In this document: piece by piece, positions 8,218 to 18,000 of the stretch
Layout: every line of letters starts with the position of its first letter
How positions within the stretch are numbered: position 1 is the stretch's first letter
NCBI GenBank assembly: GCA_018004645.1
Contig: JAGNBV010000002.1
Location: 1-38,488 of the forward strand
Origin: Bacteroidales bacterium
GTDB taxonomy: Bacteria > Bacteroidota > Bacteroidia > Bacteroidales > CAIWKO01
Direction: 5' to 3'
Length of the DNA: 38,488 nucleotides
Translations under genes and position numbers: made by a program
The notes under the pieces: generated by a model
Told to the model about the DNA's origin: nothing
The model's input: only the letters and a program-made list of their open reading frames with translations
Databases searched by the model: none

Positions 8218-10377
8218 ATGAAAAAACTCTCCATCATTTTATTGTTGTCTTTATTGGTTTTCAGATCTACGGCTGACGAAGGCATGTGGATACCTATCTT
8301 GCTCTCGAAAGGCCCTGAAGCAGAAATGAAAAGGCTGGGGATGAGGATTTCTGCCGAGGATATCTTTAGTTTGAACAAGCCCAGCATGAAAGACGCTGTT
8401 TGTCTTTTTGGCGGGGGATGCACGGCCGAAATTGTATCGGATCAGGGGCTTATCCTTACCAACCATCATTGCGGATACAGCGCTGTACAGGCACACAGCT
8501 CGGTGGAACACGATTATCTCACCAATGGTTTTTGGGCAAACTCTTTTGCTGAAGAATTGGCAAACCCCAAACTGAAAGTGTCGATTCTGACCTATATGGA
8601 AGATGTAACAACCAAAGTGCTTAAGAACGCCGGCGATGATCTTTCGCCTGAAAAAAGAAAGGCCTTGATAGATTTGAATATTGATGCTATACTAAAAGAT
8701 AACAGGAAAGATGATTCATATGAAGTGGTGGTGGAGCCATTCTTCTATGGCAACCAATACATTCTTATTATTTCGCGCATCTATGAAGATGTGCGTCTTG
8801 TTGGCGCCCCGCCTTCAGGAATAGGAAAGTTTGGCGGCGATACAGATAACTGGATGTGGCCGCGTCATACCGGTGATTTTTCAGTGTTCCGCATTTACGC
8901 CGATAAAAATAACCAGCCGGCAAAATATTCTCAGGACAACGTGCCTTACAAACCGCCGTTTCATTTTCCGGTATCCTTAAAAGGTGTGAAACCGGGCGAT
9001 TTTACCTTTATTTTCGGGTACCCCGGCACTACCAACGAATACCTTGTTTCCTATGCGGTGGACAGGATGGTGAATTACGAAAACCCGGCTGCTATTAAGG
9101 CCAGAGGAAAACGGATGGAAGTGTACAACAAGTATATGGCCCAAAGCAAAAAAACACGCATACAATATTCGTCGAAACTGGCCAGCGTGGAAAACTACCA
9201 TAAAAAAATGATAGGGGAGAGCAAAGGAGTAGTCAGAACCAATATTATTGCCAAAAAACAGGAGCTGGAAAAGCAGTTTATCCAATGGGCTCAGGCCAGC
9301 CCTGAAAAACAAAATAAGTATAACGGCCTTATTGAGAAGTTTGAACAGTTGTACAAAAACTACGGCGCCAATAACCTGGCTGCCGATTATGTATTTGAAG
9401 CCGGTCTGGGAATGGAAATCGTGCGTTATGCGGCCAACTATGAGGCATTGGTAAAAAGCAGCCAGGACAAGAAACAGAACGATGATGCCATCAATAAAAC
9501 CCTGGAGCGGATTAAACTTGCCTCCGAAGGATTTTTCAAAAATTACGACAGCCGCATCGATCACGAAGTGGTGGGTTTGCTGATGGAAATCTATTGCTCA
9601 GCCCCGGACAAGGATTTGATGCCTGCCGAAGTTGCACGGGTCGGAGCTGCATACAAAGGCGATTTTAAAAAATATGCCGACGACCTCTTTGCCCAATCTT
9701 TTATGGCGGACGAACAAAAGGTTAACGATTTCCTGAAAAATTATAAACCATCCAAAGCCAAAGAAATAGAAAAAGATCCTGCTTATATACTGGCGATGAG
9801 CATTTACGACCTGTACAGAAAAACAATTTACCCGAAATATGTGGAATATCAGGACAAGGCCGATGAACTTTACCGGGTATATATGCAGGGATTGATGGAA
9901 ATGCAACCCGAAAAAAAGTTCTATCCCGACGCCAATATGACCTTGCGTGTTGCTTATGGCCAGGTGGGCGGCTTCAATCCCCGCGATGCTGTCAGGTATG
10001 AATATTTTACCACCCTGAAAGGTGTCATCGAAAAAGAAGACTCCACCATTTATGATTATACCGTAAACAGCAAACTCAAGGATTTATACAATAGCAAGGA
10101 TTACGGCATGTACGCCGACACTGACGGGAGTATGCACGTGGCTTTTGTCGCCACCAACCATACCACCGGCGGCAATTCGGGAAGTCCGGTATTAAACGCC
10201 GACGGACACCTGATAGGTATCAATTTCGACAGGGTGTGGGAAGGCACCATGAGCGACATTGTCTTTGAACCGGCTATGTGCAGGAATATCTCGGTGGATA
10301 TAAGATACTGCCTTTTTATCATTGATAAATATGCAGGAGCACACCGGCTTATTGAGGAAATGACGCTGGTAAAATAA
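8218..10377 (+). CDS. S46 family dipeptidyl peptidase, DPP11-like (Asp/Glu-specific)
   Basis: A 719-aa secreted serine exopeptidase. Residues 1-19 form a signal peptide and the mature protein would begin at ADEGMW, as usual for S46 enzymes. Chymotrypsin-fold catalytic blocks are visible: LTNHHCGYS with His84, WPRHTGDFSVFRIY (probable Asp220), and TTGGNSGSPV with nucleophile Ser654. Arg672, 18 residues after the nucleophile, sits where Porphyromonas gingivalis DPP11 has Arg673 (Ser655 + 18). That residue gives DPP11 its preference for acidic residues at the second position, while DPP7 has Gly there. It should release X-Asp/X-Glu dipeptides in the periplasm for uptake. The OPT transporter at 23044 is not adjacent, so pairing is only a possibility. 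Confidence 0.93.
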   Translation: MKKLSIILLLSLLVFRSTADEGMWIPILLSKGPEAEMKRLGMRISAEDIFSLNKPSMKDAVCLFGGGCTAEIVSDQGLILTNHHCGYSAVQAHSSVEHDYLTNGFWANSFAEELANPKLKVSILTYMEDVTTKVLKNAGDDLSPEKRKALIDLNIDAILKDNRKDDSYEVVVEPFFYGNQYILIISRIYEDVRLVGAPPSGIGKFGGDTDNWMWPRHTGDFSVFRIYADKNNQPAKYSQDNVPYKPPFHFPVSLKGVKPGDFTFIFGYPGTTNEYLVSYAVDRMVNYENPAAIKARGKRMEVYNKYMAQSKKTRIQYSSKLASVENYHKKMIGESKGVVRTNIIAKKQELEKQFIQWAQASPEKQNKYNGLIEKFEQLYKNYGANNLAADYVFEAGLGMEIVRYAANYEALVKSSQDKKQNDDAINKTLERIKLASEGFFKNYDSRIDHEVVGLLMEIYCSAPDKDLMPAEVARVGAAYKGDFKKYADDLFAQSFMADEQKVNDFLKNYKPSKAKEIEKDPAYILAMSIYDLYRKTIYPKYVEYQDKADELYRVYMQGLMEMQPEKKFYPDANMTLRVAYGQVGGFNPRDAVRYEYFTTLKGVIEKEDSTIYDYTVNSKLKDLYNSKDYGMYADTDGSMHVAFVATNHTTGGNSGSPVLNADGHLIGINFDRVWEGTMSDIVFEPAMCRNISVDIRYCLFIIDKYAGAHRLIEEMTLVK

Positions 10378-10444
10378 ATTATTGTTCAAACTTACCGAGT
10401 CAACTGATATTAAGGTATAGAAACTATTTTTCAATAAACAAGTG

Positions 10445-11890
10445 ATGAAGAAGATATACCGGTTTGTGCTGAAATCCTTTATAGGGCCGATGGCGCTGAC
10501 TTTTTTTATTGCCTTGTTTATCCTGCTGATGCAGTTTTTGTGGAAGTATGTGGACGACATGGTGGGCAAAGGATTTGAATGGTATGTCCTGGCCGAATTG
10601 ATGTTTTATGCTTCAGCTACTTTTGTGCCTATGGCTTTGCCGCTGGCCGTGTTATTGGCATCATTGATGACTTTCGGCAACCTGGGTGAGCATTATGAAC
10701 TGGTGGCTATAAAAGCTGCCGGCATATCGTTTCGCAAGGCGATGATGCCGCTGGTAGTATTTATTGTCCTGCTCAGCGGACTTGCATTTTATTTTTCAAA
10801 CAACATTTTGCCTATTGCCAACCTGAAATACGGAGTCCTTTTGTTTGATATCCGCGAAAAAAAACCTGCGCTCAATATCAATGAAGGGATTTTTTACAAC
10901 GAGTTGGAAGGCTATGTTATCCGCATTGGGAAAAAAGACAAAAACGGCGCCGACATACAGGATGTCATGATTTATGACCATACTGACGCGACAGGAAACA
11001 ACAATGTTACCCTTGCCGAAAAGGGCAGGATGGAAACAACAGCCGACAAAAAAACGCTGATTTTCATGCTGTACAACGGTTATAACTATTATGAGCCGGC
11101 GCCTACACGCGAACAACGCTCTGCTAAAGCCATGCAACGGACCCGCTTCGACGAGGAAATACGCCGCATTGATGTGTCGGAATTGGATATGATTCGAAGC
11201 AAAGAAGACTTGTTCAAAGATAATTATCAGATGCTGAATCTCACTCAACTGCAGGAAGCCATTGATACGCTGATCAGCCAAAAAGTAAAACGAGAGATCA
11301 TCGTTGAGAAATATATCTTTGGCAATTATCCCTATTTTCAAAAAGTGGATACAGCCCGTGTTGTGGCAGCCAATGGGGCCAGACCGTCATCTAATGATTT
11401 TATTGCAAACTTTTCAAAACCTGAACAAACGCCCATTGTAGATCTGGCATTGAATACGGCCAGGGGCATCTATCAGCAGGTTGATTATTATTCGAAGGAG
11501 ATGAACATGAAACGCGAAATCATTGCCCGTCATGAAATTGAATGGTTTCGTAAATTCACCCTTTCGGTGGCCTGTATCGTACTCTTTTTTATAGGCGCAC
11601 CCCTGGGAGCCATTATCCGCAAAGGCGGGCTGGGTTTGCCGGTGGTCTTTTCCACCTTGTTTTTCATTATTTTTCATGTCATTTCCATGACCGGCGAAAA
11701 ATTTGCCCGCGAAGGCGTCATCCCTGTTTACGAAGGTATGTGGATACCTACCATGGTGTTTATCCCTATCGGCGTATTGCTCACCTATAGCGCCAGCACG
11801 GATGCGCGTATCCTGAGCTACGACTGGTGGGCGATATTTTTAAAAAAAATTGTCAATTTTTTTAAGCGATTAATTCCTATCAAAAAATGA
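10445..11890 (+). CDS. LptF/LptG family permease (LPS export)
   Basis: A 481-aa YjgP/YjgQ-family inner-membrane protein. Three N-terminal TM segments fall within residues 1-120 (RFVLKSFIGPMALTFFIALF; AVLLASLMTFGNLGEHYELV is the characteristic family block), followed by a periplasmic beta-rich domain of about 250 residues and three C-terminal TM segments. LptF and LptG form the membrane part of the LptB2FG ABC transporter that extracts lipopolysaccharide. The C-terminal segment RKFTLSVACIVLFFIGAPLG followed by AIIRKGGLG is strongly conserved. The frame opens at GTG 10442, but the ATG directly after it (10445) is the likelier start. The next glycosyltransferase begins 6 bp after the stop, so the two are co-transcribed. 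The periplasmic domain is longer than in E. coli LptF/G (about 360 aa total), as is usual in Bacteroidota. Confidence 0.9.
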   Translation: MKKIYRFVLKSFIGPMALTFFIALFILLMQFLWKYVDDMVGKGFEWYVLAELMFYASATFVPMALPLAVLLASLMTFGNLGEHYELVAIKAAGISFRKAMMPLVVFIVLLSGLAFYFSNNILPIANLKYGVLLFDIREKKPALNINEGIFYNELEGYVIRIGKKDKNGADIQDVMIYDHTDATGNNNVTLAEKGRMETTADKKTLIFMLYNGYNYYEPAPTREQRSAKAMQRTRFDEEIRRIDVSELDMIRSKEDLFKDNYQMLNLTQLQEAIDTLISQKVKREIIVEKYIFGNYPYFQKVDTARVVAANGARPSSNDFIANFSKPEQTPIVDLALNTARGIYQQVDYYSKEMNMKREIIARHEIEWFRKFTLSVACIVLFFIGAPLGAIIRKGGLGLPVVFSTLFFIIFHVISMTGEKFAREGVIPVYEGMWIPTMVFIPIGVLLTYSASTDARILSYDWWAIFLKKIVNFFKRLIPIKK

Positions 11891-11896
11891 ACAGTC

Positions 11897-13105
11897 ATGA
11901 ACGTACTACAACTATGCAATAAGTCGCCATTTCCGCCCAAAGAAGGAGGTCCTATTGCCATGTATAACCTGGGCAACGGACTGATGCAACAGGGATATCA
12001 TGTAGATATCCTTACTATGAATACCTTTAAGTTTTCGGTGGATGTGGATGACTTGCCTGTGGATTATCGCTATAAGACCAATTTTACTGCGGTTTTTGTT
12101 GATACAAGAATAAAGTACAGGGAAGCTTTTTTGAACTTGTTTTCTTCCCAATCCTTTCATGTCCAGCGCTTCGATTGTCAGGAATTCAGAAACACCCTGG
12201 TTCATATTTTAAAGAACAAGAAATATGATATCGTCCAGCTTGAAACCATCTATGTGGCGCCCTATATTGATACCATTCGCAAATACAGCAAAGCCAAAAT
12301 AGTTCTCCGCTCGCATAATATTGAACACCTGATCTGGCAACGGTATGCACGTACCATAGCTAATCCGGTGAAACGAAAATATGTTAATTACCTTACCACA
12401 AAACTGCAAAGATACGAACTGGAGGTTTTTGGCGCGGTGGATGGTATCGCCTCTATTACCAGTGTAGATGCTGATTACATAAAAAGTCATGGTTTTTCAA
12501 CACCCTTGACGGTAGTGCCTTTTGGGTTGGAATGCGAAAAATACAAACACATTCCCTCCGAAAACAGCCGGCCAACGTTTTTTCATCTGGGTTCAATGGA
12601 CTGGATGCCTAATCAGGAAGCCATCAAATGGTTTCTCGAAAACTGTATGCCGCAGTTAGCCAAACTCTTTCCGGATACTATGATTTATCTGGCAGGCAGA
12701 AACATGCCAGCCTGGATATATAATTATAAATTTCACAACCTGAAAGTTGTAGGAGAAGTGGATGATGCAGGGGAATTTATGCAGTCGAAAACGGTGATGT
12801 TTGTTCCCTTATTGTCGGGGAGCGGTGTCAGGGTAAAAATTATTGAAGGAATGGCTTTGGGCAAAACCATCATTTCTACCTCGGTGGGCGCCGAAGGTAT
12901 TCATTATACAGATGGTGAAAACCTGCTTATTGCTGATAGTCCCGAGGCTTTTATTGAAAAATTCAGGTTGTGCATCAACGACCATGGGGTGTGCGCCAAT
13001 ATCGGATCAAATGCCCGGAAACTGATTGAAGCAGAATACGATATTTCGGTAACTACACAAAACCTTATCAATCTTTATAGGATGGTACTGGCTAATGCAA
13101 ACTGA
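11897..13105 (+). CDS. Glycosyltransferase, GT4 (GT-B) family
   Basis: A 402-aa GT-B fold transferase. The N-terminal acceptor domain starts NVLQLCNKSPFPPKEGGPIA, typical of GT4 enzymes. The donor domain contains FHLGSMDWMPNQEAIKWFLE, VVGEVDDAGEFM and the E-x7-E-type nucleotide-sugar signature IIEGMALGKTIISTSVGAEG. It probably adds a sugar to a cell-surface glycan (LPS, exopolysaccharide or protein glycan); the sugar and acceptor cannot be read from sequence. The start is ATG 11897, 6 bp after the LptF/G stop, and an intrinsic terminator begins at its stop codon, so LptF/G plus GT4 form a two-gene unit. Confidence 0.9.
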   Translation: MNVLQLCNKSPFPPKEGGPIAMYNLGNGLMQQGYHVDILTMNTFKFSVDVDDLPVDYRYKTNFTAVFVDTRIKYREAFLNLFSSQSFHVQRFDCQEFRNTLVHILKNKKYDIVQLETIYVAPYIDTIRKYSKAKIVLRSHNIEHLIWQRYARTIANPVKRKYVNYLTTKLQRYELEVFGAVDGIASITSVDADYIKSHGFSTPLTVVPFGLECEKYKHIPSENSRPTFFHLGSMDWMPNQEAIKWFLENCMPQLAKLFPDTMIYLAGRNMPAWIYNYKFHNLKVVGEVDDAGEFMQSKTVMFVPLLSGSGVRVKIIEGMALGKTIISTSVGAEGIHYTDGENLLIADSPEAFIEKFRLCINDHGVCANIGSNARKLIEAEYDISVTTQNLINLYRMVLANAN

Positions 13106-13135
13106 AGAATATCCTGCTACGATAATCTTCTTTTT
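13104..13135 (+). terminator. Intrinsic terminator of the LptF/G-GT4 unit
   Basis: GAAGAATATC (13104-13113), 7-nt loop, GATAATCTTC (13121-13130): nine of ten positions pair (one A-A mismatch), followed directly by TTTTT (13131-13135). The stem overlaps the TGA stop of the glycosyltransferase at 13103-13105. Confidence 0.7.
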
Positions 13136-13153
13136 AATACAATTATAAATAAA

Positions 13154-13455
13154 ATGATCTCAGATCATAATTCGTTAATCGGTGTTCGATATTTAAAGGA
13201 AATAAAGATGTACGAATTTCGATTAACGATTTTCAATTTTTGAAGTACAGGATACTTCTTAAATCATCCTTCGTTAATCGCTGTTTGATATTGAAAGGAA
13301 TCAAAGATGTAATTGATTGAACTTGCTTGCGGCAAGCAGGGAATATCGATTTTTGAAGTACTGGAATACATCTTAAATCATCATTCGTTAATCGATGTTC
13401 GAGCTTAAAAGGAAATAATTGCAGTACGAATTTCGATTAACTCTTTTAGATTGTT
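13154..13455. repeat. Three degenerate palindrome-containing tandem repeats in a 471-bp gene-free gap
   Basis: TTCGTTAATCG begins at 13171, 13270 and 13384, giving spacings of 99 and 114 bp. The block TTTTTGAAGTAC, then TCTTAAATCATC, leading into the next TTCGTTAATCG is shared by units 1 and 2. Within units 1 and 3 the opening TTCGTTAATCG is mirrored about 45 bp later by CGATTAAC, so each unit can fold on itself. Unit 2 instead carries the hairpin TGCTTG-CGG-CAAGCA (13324-13338). A perfect palindrome ATGATCT-C-AGATCAT (13154-13168) precedes unit 1. No credible ORF is present. This looks like an intergenic repeat family (REP- or MITE-like) in decay rather than a CRISPR: units are unequal and there are no unique spacers. 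Confidence 0.7.
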
Positions 13456-13506
13456 GGTTGCCGGATTGCCTGATTTTCTTTTCTCTGCCCGAAGGGGGAA
13501 CACTTC

Positions 13507-13523
13507 GTATGAATTTTTCATAC
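13507..13523. other. Short perfect inverted repeat upstream of the second GT4 gene
   Basis: GTATGAA-TTT-TTCATAC, a 7-bp perfect stem with a 3-nt loop, 53 bp before the ATG of the glycosyltransferase at 13577. It is directly preceded by CGAAG...CTTCG (about 13490-13507), which can also pair. It could be an operator or a leader hairpin; no function can be assigned. Confidence 0.3.
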
Positions 13524-13576
13524 TAAAAAATTTTGCTATGAACAAATAATAAATAATTTTACAGCAAATTTGACAG

Positions 13577-14746
13577 ATGAAACTGTTTGTTTTATTATCG
13601 CGGGTACCTTATCCTCTTGAAAAAGGGGATAAACTGAGGGCTTTTCATCATTTGAGGTGCCTGTCAAAGTATTATGATATCCACCTGTTCTGTCTTAACG
13701 ATACTAAATTGCATCCTCAGGCTATCGAAAAGCTAAGTCTGTACTGCAAATCTATTACCATTGCTCATCTTGGGAAAAAGGACATTTATGCAGGCCTGTT
13801 CAGCGCCCTTTTTTCGGGTATTCCCTTTCAGTCGGGATATTTTTTTAACAAAAAGATAAAAAAACAAATACTTGCTAAAATTCAGGAGATAAATCCGGAT
13901 CATATTTTTTGCCAGTTGATACGGGTTACAGAATATGTTAAGGAACTCAACATCCCCAAAACCCTGGATTATCAGGATGTCTTTTCCACAGGATACCAGC
14001 GTTTGTCCACCAAATCATCATTTTTCATGAAACCGCTGTTGCGCATAGAGTCAAAGCGTGTGGATAAATACGAGAAATACATTTTCGACAAATTCGATAA
14101 TAAACTGATCATCTCCCAGCCCGACAGAGATGCTATCACTCATGCACAAAAAAATGAGATTCATGTAATTCCAAATGGCGTTGATACAGAATATTTTAAA
14201 CCTGTTGACTTAAACAAAGAGTTTGATATTCTTTTTACCGGCAACATGAATTATAAACCCAACGTGGATGGGGTAGAATACCTGGTTAAAAATGTGTTAC
14301 CTTTATTAAAAAAGAAGCTTCCTGCTGTAAAAATTCTGATTGCAGGCGCCGATCCTCATAAAAGAGTGCTCAAACTGGCTTCAGATGATGTAACGGTAAG
14401 CGGCTGGGTGGAAGATATGCGTGATTGTTATGCCAAATCGCGAATTTTTGTGGCGCCCATGCAAATTGGTACCGGGTTACAGAACAAACTCCTGGAAGCC
14501 ATGGCGATGAAACTGCCTTGTGTTACTTCCGGGTTGGCTAATAATGCCCTGCAGGCCACCGAAGATAGTGAGATATTGGTTGGGTATTCTCCCGAAGATT
14601 ATGCCGATAAGATAGTGATGTTGCTGAAAGACCGGGAAGTATATAACCGAATTGCCAACGGCGGGTACAATTTCATCCTGAAAAACTATGACTGGGAAAC
14701 CCAGGTAGAGAAAATCCACCGGCTCATCATGGGAGCGGGGCGGTAG
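13577..14746 (+). CDS. Glycosyltransferase resembling the PEP-CTERM/exosortase-associated GT4 family (TIGR03087-like)
   Basis: A 389-aa GT-B transferase. The N terminus LLSRVPYPLEKGDKLRAFHH and the donor-domain segments FTGNMNYKPNVDGVEYLV and APMQIGTGLQNKLLEAMAM match what I remember of TIGR03087, sugar transferases linked to PEP-CTERM/exosortase loci in Proteobacteria. The E-x7-E region is GTGLQNKLLEAMAMKLPCV. It is followed by a T9SS surface protein and a tiny protein with a sortase-like C-terminal signal, so a role in glycosylating surface proteins or in exopolysaccharide is plausible but unproven. Its own promoter is expected in the repeat-bearing gap upstream. The family assignment to GT4 is firm; the TIGR03087 subgroup is moderate. 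Confidence 0.85.
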   Translation: MKLFVLLSRVPYPLEKGDKLRAFHHLRCLSKYYDIHLFCLNDTKLHPQAIEKLSLYCKSITIAHLGKKDIYAGLFSALFSGIPFQSGYFFNKKIKKQILAKIQEINPDHIFCQLIRVTEYVKELNIPKTLDYQDVFSTGYQRLSTKSSFFMKPLLRIESKRVDKYEKYIFDKFDNKLIISQPDRDAITHAQKNEIHVIPNGVDTEYFKPVDLNKEFDILFTGNMNYKPNVDGVEYLVKNVLPLLKKKLPAVKILIAGADPHKRVLKLASDDVTVSGWVEDMRDCYAKSRIFVAPMQIGTGLQNKLLEAMAMKLPCVTSGLANNALQATEDSEILVGYSPEDYADKIVMLLKDREVYNRIANGGYNFILKNYDWETQVEKIHRLIMGAGR

Positions 14747-15010
14747 CCTGTTAATATTTTTTTAATACTTGTTTAATTAACTTCTCTCAGATGCCTTCTC
14801 TTTTGTAAGGCAGGAGGGGAGCTTAATTGGTGCATATGTAAAAAAAGTACTTTGGGTGTTAGCAGAAAAAGCTGTGTAACAAGCTGTATTAAATATAAAT
14901 AAATTTTTATTACATCTGTAACCTTTTGGCAAAAATGTCGTATATTAGTGTTTTATAATACACAGTAAACAAAATAATTATTAATTTGAATTAATCAATA
15001 TTTATTACTT

Positions 15011-18000
15011 ATGAAAAATAAACATGTTACTTTTTGGATGAAAATGCTGGTAGTTGCAGCATTTTTGGTTTTTAACGGATTCTTTGGTTGGGGCACTAAT
15101 CTCATTGATGAGAACATTCAATCATGGACAAACCATGGTTCTTATGGAAGTTATACCCAGGTGATAACTGCTGGTAATGTTATCATGACACAATGCATAG
15201 TGCAAAATACGGCCTCTGCTACTGGTACATGTACAATGGGCCGTGTTCAAATGCAGGGAAGTGCAGGTGTTCTTGAATTACCTCCATTAAGTTCTGTCGG
15301 GACCGCAGAATTTCATTTAGCTGCGGGTGGCGCGGGAAGATCAATTAAATTACAAAGATTTAATGGTTCAACTTGGGATGATTTAACTACATTTACCAAC
15401 ATTGGCACCACTGGCGCTACCTATACATATGATGTCAATTCGAGTTCATCTACGACATTGCGCCTTGCTTCACCTAGTGCAGCTTTATATGTTCATGATA
15501 TTATTATTACAGATTATGTAGGCTCCGGTTCTATTACCTTATCCCCAACTTCTCAAAGCTTTGGCCCGTTTTGTAACAGTACCACAAACGATATTACTCT
15601 CACATATAATACCACAGGAACAGTAACTGCACCCTTCATCCAACTTTCAAATTCAAGCGGAAGTTTTGCATCCGGTACAACCGATTTAGTCAGCACAGTT
15701 ACACCAGGATCGCCAAATAGTATTTCAGCCTCTATTTCAGCAGCACAAGCAGCTGGCACTGCTTACCGGGTTCGGATAGTAAGCACAGATGCTACACCTG
15801 TTATCAGTGCTGATAATGGGAGTAATATTACTATTAATGATGTGGTAACACCCGTAGTTTCTACTTCAGCAGCTACACTTGTCGTTAATACAACAGCAAT
15901 CCTTAACGGCAACCTGACTACGTTGGGCACATGTCCTGCAACAAATGAAAAGGGATTTGTTTATTCAGTCACCTCAACGAATAATGATCCACTGGCTGGC
16001 GGAACAGGAGTAACAAAAATACCCGTGGCTGGCATTACTACAGGCACATATTCTCAGGGATTGACAAGCCTGGCGCCCAACACGGGCTATTCTTACAAGG
16101 CCTATGTCTACGACGGAACAAGCTATACCTATGGCTCAGTAATGGCCTTTACCACACTTGATGTAGCCTCTAAACTTGCCTTAGGCATAGCACCGCCATC
16201 AGCAGGTAATGTCGGTGTCAACCTGACCACGTTTACAGTGCAGGCTCAAAGACCAGACAATACGGTGGATGCAGAATTTGTAGGTAACATCACTGTTGCC
16301 AAAGCCAGCGGTCCCGGTAATATTTCAGGCACACTCACAGTTGCCGCAGTAAACGGCACAGCTACATTTAGCGCTGTTCAGTTTGATGCTGCAGGCACCT
16401 ATACCATCATAGCAAGTTCAGGGGCACTTACCACAGTTACAAGCGGTAATATTGTCATCACCTTGGCAACTCCGGTTATATATTATCATGATTTTGGAAC
16501 GACACCAATAACCACAAAACCATATACTGATGTGCCTGTAACCTTGGATGCTAATTTAAGCAATTCATCCTGGACAACTAGTGCAGCCGCTTTTGCCGGC
16601 TATGTCGGAAATGGAGGAACTCCAAGTTATTGTTTGTCCATAGCCAATTCAAGCGGAACACCTACTTTTACATTGACTTTTAATGTTGCACCAGGCTATG
16701 AGGTTGAAATATCTTCTTTTGATTTCTGGAGAGTAAGCAGTAGTACGGGAGCTGCAAACTGGACTTTGACAATTAACGGGACTTCTGTTGGTTCAGGGAG
16801 TATTCCTACAACAGGGGCATTATTAGGACAGACAAATGTTTCCAATACTATCAGTGGACTGACAGGTACGGTAACAGTTGTTTATACAATGAGTGGAGCA
16901 TCAGGTTCAGGTTCAAGCAGGCTGGATGATTTCAGGCTTTGGGGTTTTGTTACACCGGCGCCACAACCGGAAATTGATATACAAGGAAATTCCGTATCCA
17001 TTGCTGATGGTGATGCTACACCTTCTGCATCTGACTGGACAGATTTCGGAAGCGCCGTTGTTACTACAGGATCAGTGGACAGAACATTTACCATTTTGAA
17101 TACCGGCGTTGCCGGGCTAAATTTAACTGGAACACCAAAAGTAGCCATCAGCGGTACTAATGCTGCTGATTTTTCGGTGACAGGTACGCCAACATCACCA
17201 GTTTCTGCCGGCGGAAGCACTACGTTTACAGTTCACTTTGTTCCGACCGCAGTAGGAGTGAGAACAGCAACTCTTACAATAGCTAATAATGACCTGGACG
17301 AGAATCCATATAATTTCGATATAGTTGGAACAGGTTATATTCCTGATTGTGCCGGCACGCCAACAGCGGGCACAGCTGCAACATCCGTTACATCTGCTAC
17401 ATGTACCACAAGTACCAATCTGAGCCTTAGCGGCCAGACAACAGACAATGGCATTACCTTGCAATGGCAATATTACGATGGCAGTACCTGGCAGGATATC
17501 GTAGGCGGAACAACCACGCCGTATACTGTTTCGGGTATTGTTGCAACTACCCAGTACAGATGTAATGTAACCTGTACAAATAGTGCTTTATCCGCAGTTT
17601 CTAATACAGTAACTGTTACTATAAATGCGCCCACAGGTGGTACTACTGCTGCAACAGTTAATCCTGTGTGTGCAGGTTCAACCACCTTGTCTTTGACAGG
17701 AGCAACAGCTTCTGGCGTAAGTTACAATTGGGAGTCATCCACAGACGGGGTAACATATTCCCCAACAGGGGCAACAACCTCCACGTATTCGCCAAACCCT
17801 GTTATTGATACGTGGTACAGATGCAAACTTACCTGTACTGCCAGTGCACAAAACGCCTATTCTACACCTTTGCAAATAACGATGAATATGACCGCTACAA
17901 ATGTTATCGGTACAACGGCAAGCATAGATAACCTGCAATCACAGGTTAGCTGGACCAACCAGGGTTGTTATAGCGAAATATTGGTGGTTGCCAGTTCTGC

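Noticed and set aside
13171-13455. Possible CRISPR array
   Set aside because: Only three units of unequal length, internal palindromes, similar rather than unique intervening sequence, and no cas genes.
14817-14832. A 16-base string (AAGGCAGGAGGGGAGC) found here and again inside the GT2 gene near 22876
   Set aside because: One 16-base match in 38 kb is within chance expectation and the second copy is in conserved coding sequence (LPSCLAS region).
14747-15010. Promoter for the T9SS gene (TATATTAG at 14941-14948; TTTG at 14925-14928)
   Set aside because: The spacing is 12 bp rather than about 19 and the -7 box has a mismatch, so no promoter could be placed with confidence.
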